NCBI GenBank assembly: GCA_021784265.1
Contig: JAJXTA010000266.1
Span: 1-5,373, forward strand
DNA from: a bacterium
GTDB lineage: Bacteria; Verrucomicrobiota; Verrucomicrobiia; Limisphaerales; J093
DNA length: 5,373 nucleotides
Reading direction: 5' to 3'
Shown one piece after another: positions 5,097 through 5,373 of this stretch. The notes below the pieces were generated by a model. The model saw nothing but the letters and a program-made list of their open reading frames with translations, made no database searches and was not told the DNA's origin. Both the position numbers and the translations under genes were made by a program. Every line of letters begins with the position of its first letter. Position 1 is the first letter of the stretch.

Positions 5097-5373
5097 TCAA
5101 CATGGGGCGCCAGCCGGCGCCAGGGTGAGCTTCCGGCGCAGGGCCTCACGCCCGCGGTGGATGTCGGTCTTGACTTTGCCCAGCGAGACCTTGAGTTGGC
5201 CGGCAATCTGTTCATAACTGAGGTTCTCGAAGTGATAGAGGACCAGGGGCACGCGCTGCTGCGCGGGGAGCTTGCGCAAGGCCTCCTCCAACACCCGGCG
5301 CTGGTCGGCGGCGTCGAGCGTCTGCTGGTGGGTGTCGGGGGCGGGGATTTCGGCCGCCAAGTCCTCGGTTTGG
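5097..5373 (-). CDS. ECF sigma factor, C-terminal part (5' end outside window)
   Basis: Only the last 91 residues are present; the frame is open to the window edge, so the start and sigma region 2 lie beyond 5373. What is visible is sigma region 4: ALRKLPAQQRVPLVLYHFEN (31-50) is the usual lead-in, and LSYEQIAGQLKVSLGKVKTD with IHRGREALRRKL (51-82) is the helix-turn-helix that contacts the -35 element, close to the family pattern 'sYeEIAe-L-vs-gTVKsrlhRaR'. It should direct RNA polymerase to a stress or envelope regulon. It is first in a probable operon with the anti-sigma and beta-helix/RDD genes. A TTG at 5358-5360 is in frame but cannot be the start, since that would remove region 2. The target promoter cannot be read from this window. 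Confidence 0.93.
   Translation of the reverse strand, partial: QTEDLAAEIPAPDTHQQTLDAADQRRVLEEALRKLPAQQRVPLVLYHFENLSYEQIAGQLKVSLGKVKTDIHRGREALRRKLTLAPAGAPC

Noticed and set aside
5106..5121. GGCGCC-AGCC-GGCGCC hairpin near the sigma-factor stop
   Set aside because: It lies inside coding sequence for the last residues of the sigma factor, has no T-run, and in GC-rich coding DNA such 6-bp dyads are common. A role in translation coupling to the anti-sigma gene cannot be excluded but has no support.

Overview
This GC-rich window reads like a chromosomal segment from a Gram-negative bacterium. My best guess is Verrucomicrobiota, from the overall style: a Tat-exported beta-propeller with an 'RRDFLG' signal, an ECF sigma/membrane anti-sigma pair with a long-linker anti-sigma, and a sigma-54-type promoter. 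This is pattern recognition, not a database match.

Layout. (i) Positions 1-399 hold no gene I can support except perhaps the last nine codons of an upstream gene (stop at 28-30). They do hold a dyad followed by eight Ts, a near-consensus sigma-54 promoter (136-150), a small hairpin, a G-rich tract and a perfect 13-bp inverted repeat (306-339). (ii) Positions 400-1815 (+) encode argininosuccinate lyase, ArgH, complete and with all signature motifs. (iii) Positions 1844-2908 (-), converging on argH with a 28-bp gap, encode a Tat-exported NHL-type beta-propeller. Its three His, one Tyr and one Arg fall where peptidyl-alpha-hydroxyglycine amidating lyase (PAL) has its zinc ligands and catalytic residues. 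A good sigma-70-type promoter precedes it. (iv) Positions 5373-2982 (-) hold a tight three-gene cluster: an ECF sigma factor (only its C-terminal region 4 is in the window), a probable two-helix membrane anti-sigma factor, and an exported, multi-span protein that joins a bactofilin-like beta-helix to an RDD membrane domain. Gaps are 13 and 14 bp, so the three are probably one transcript.

How the parts may work together. The sigma/anti-sigma pair probably senses an envelope condition, and the beta-helix/RDD protein is probably a co-regulated envelope component or part of the sensor. ArgH is ordinary arginine biosynthesis, but its possible sigma-54 control and structured ~240-nt leader are unusual. 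The most notable items are the beta-helix/RDD fusion in a sigma-factor operon, the PAL-like active-site layout in the propeller, and the sigma-54 promoter plus structured leader ahead of argH. Nothing here is a mobile element, CRISPR array, tRNA or rRNA.
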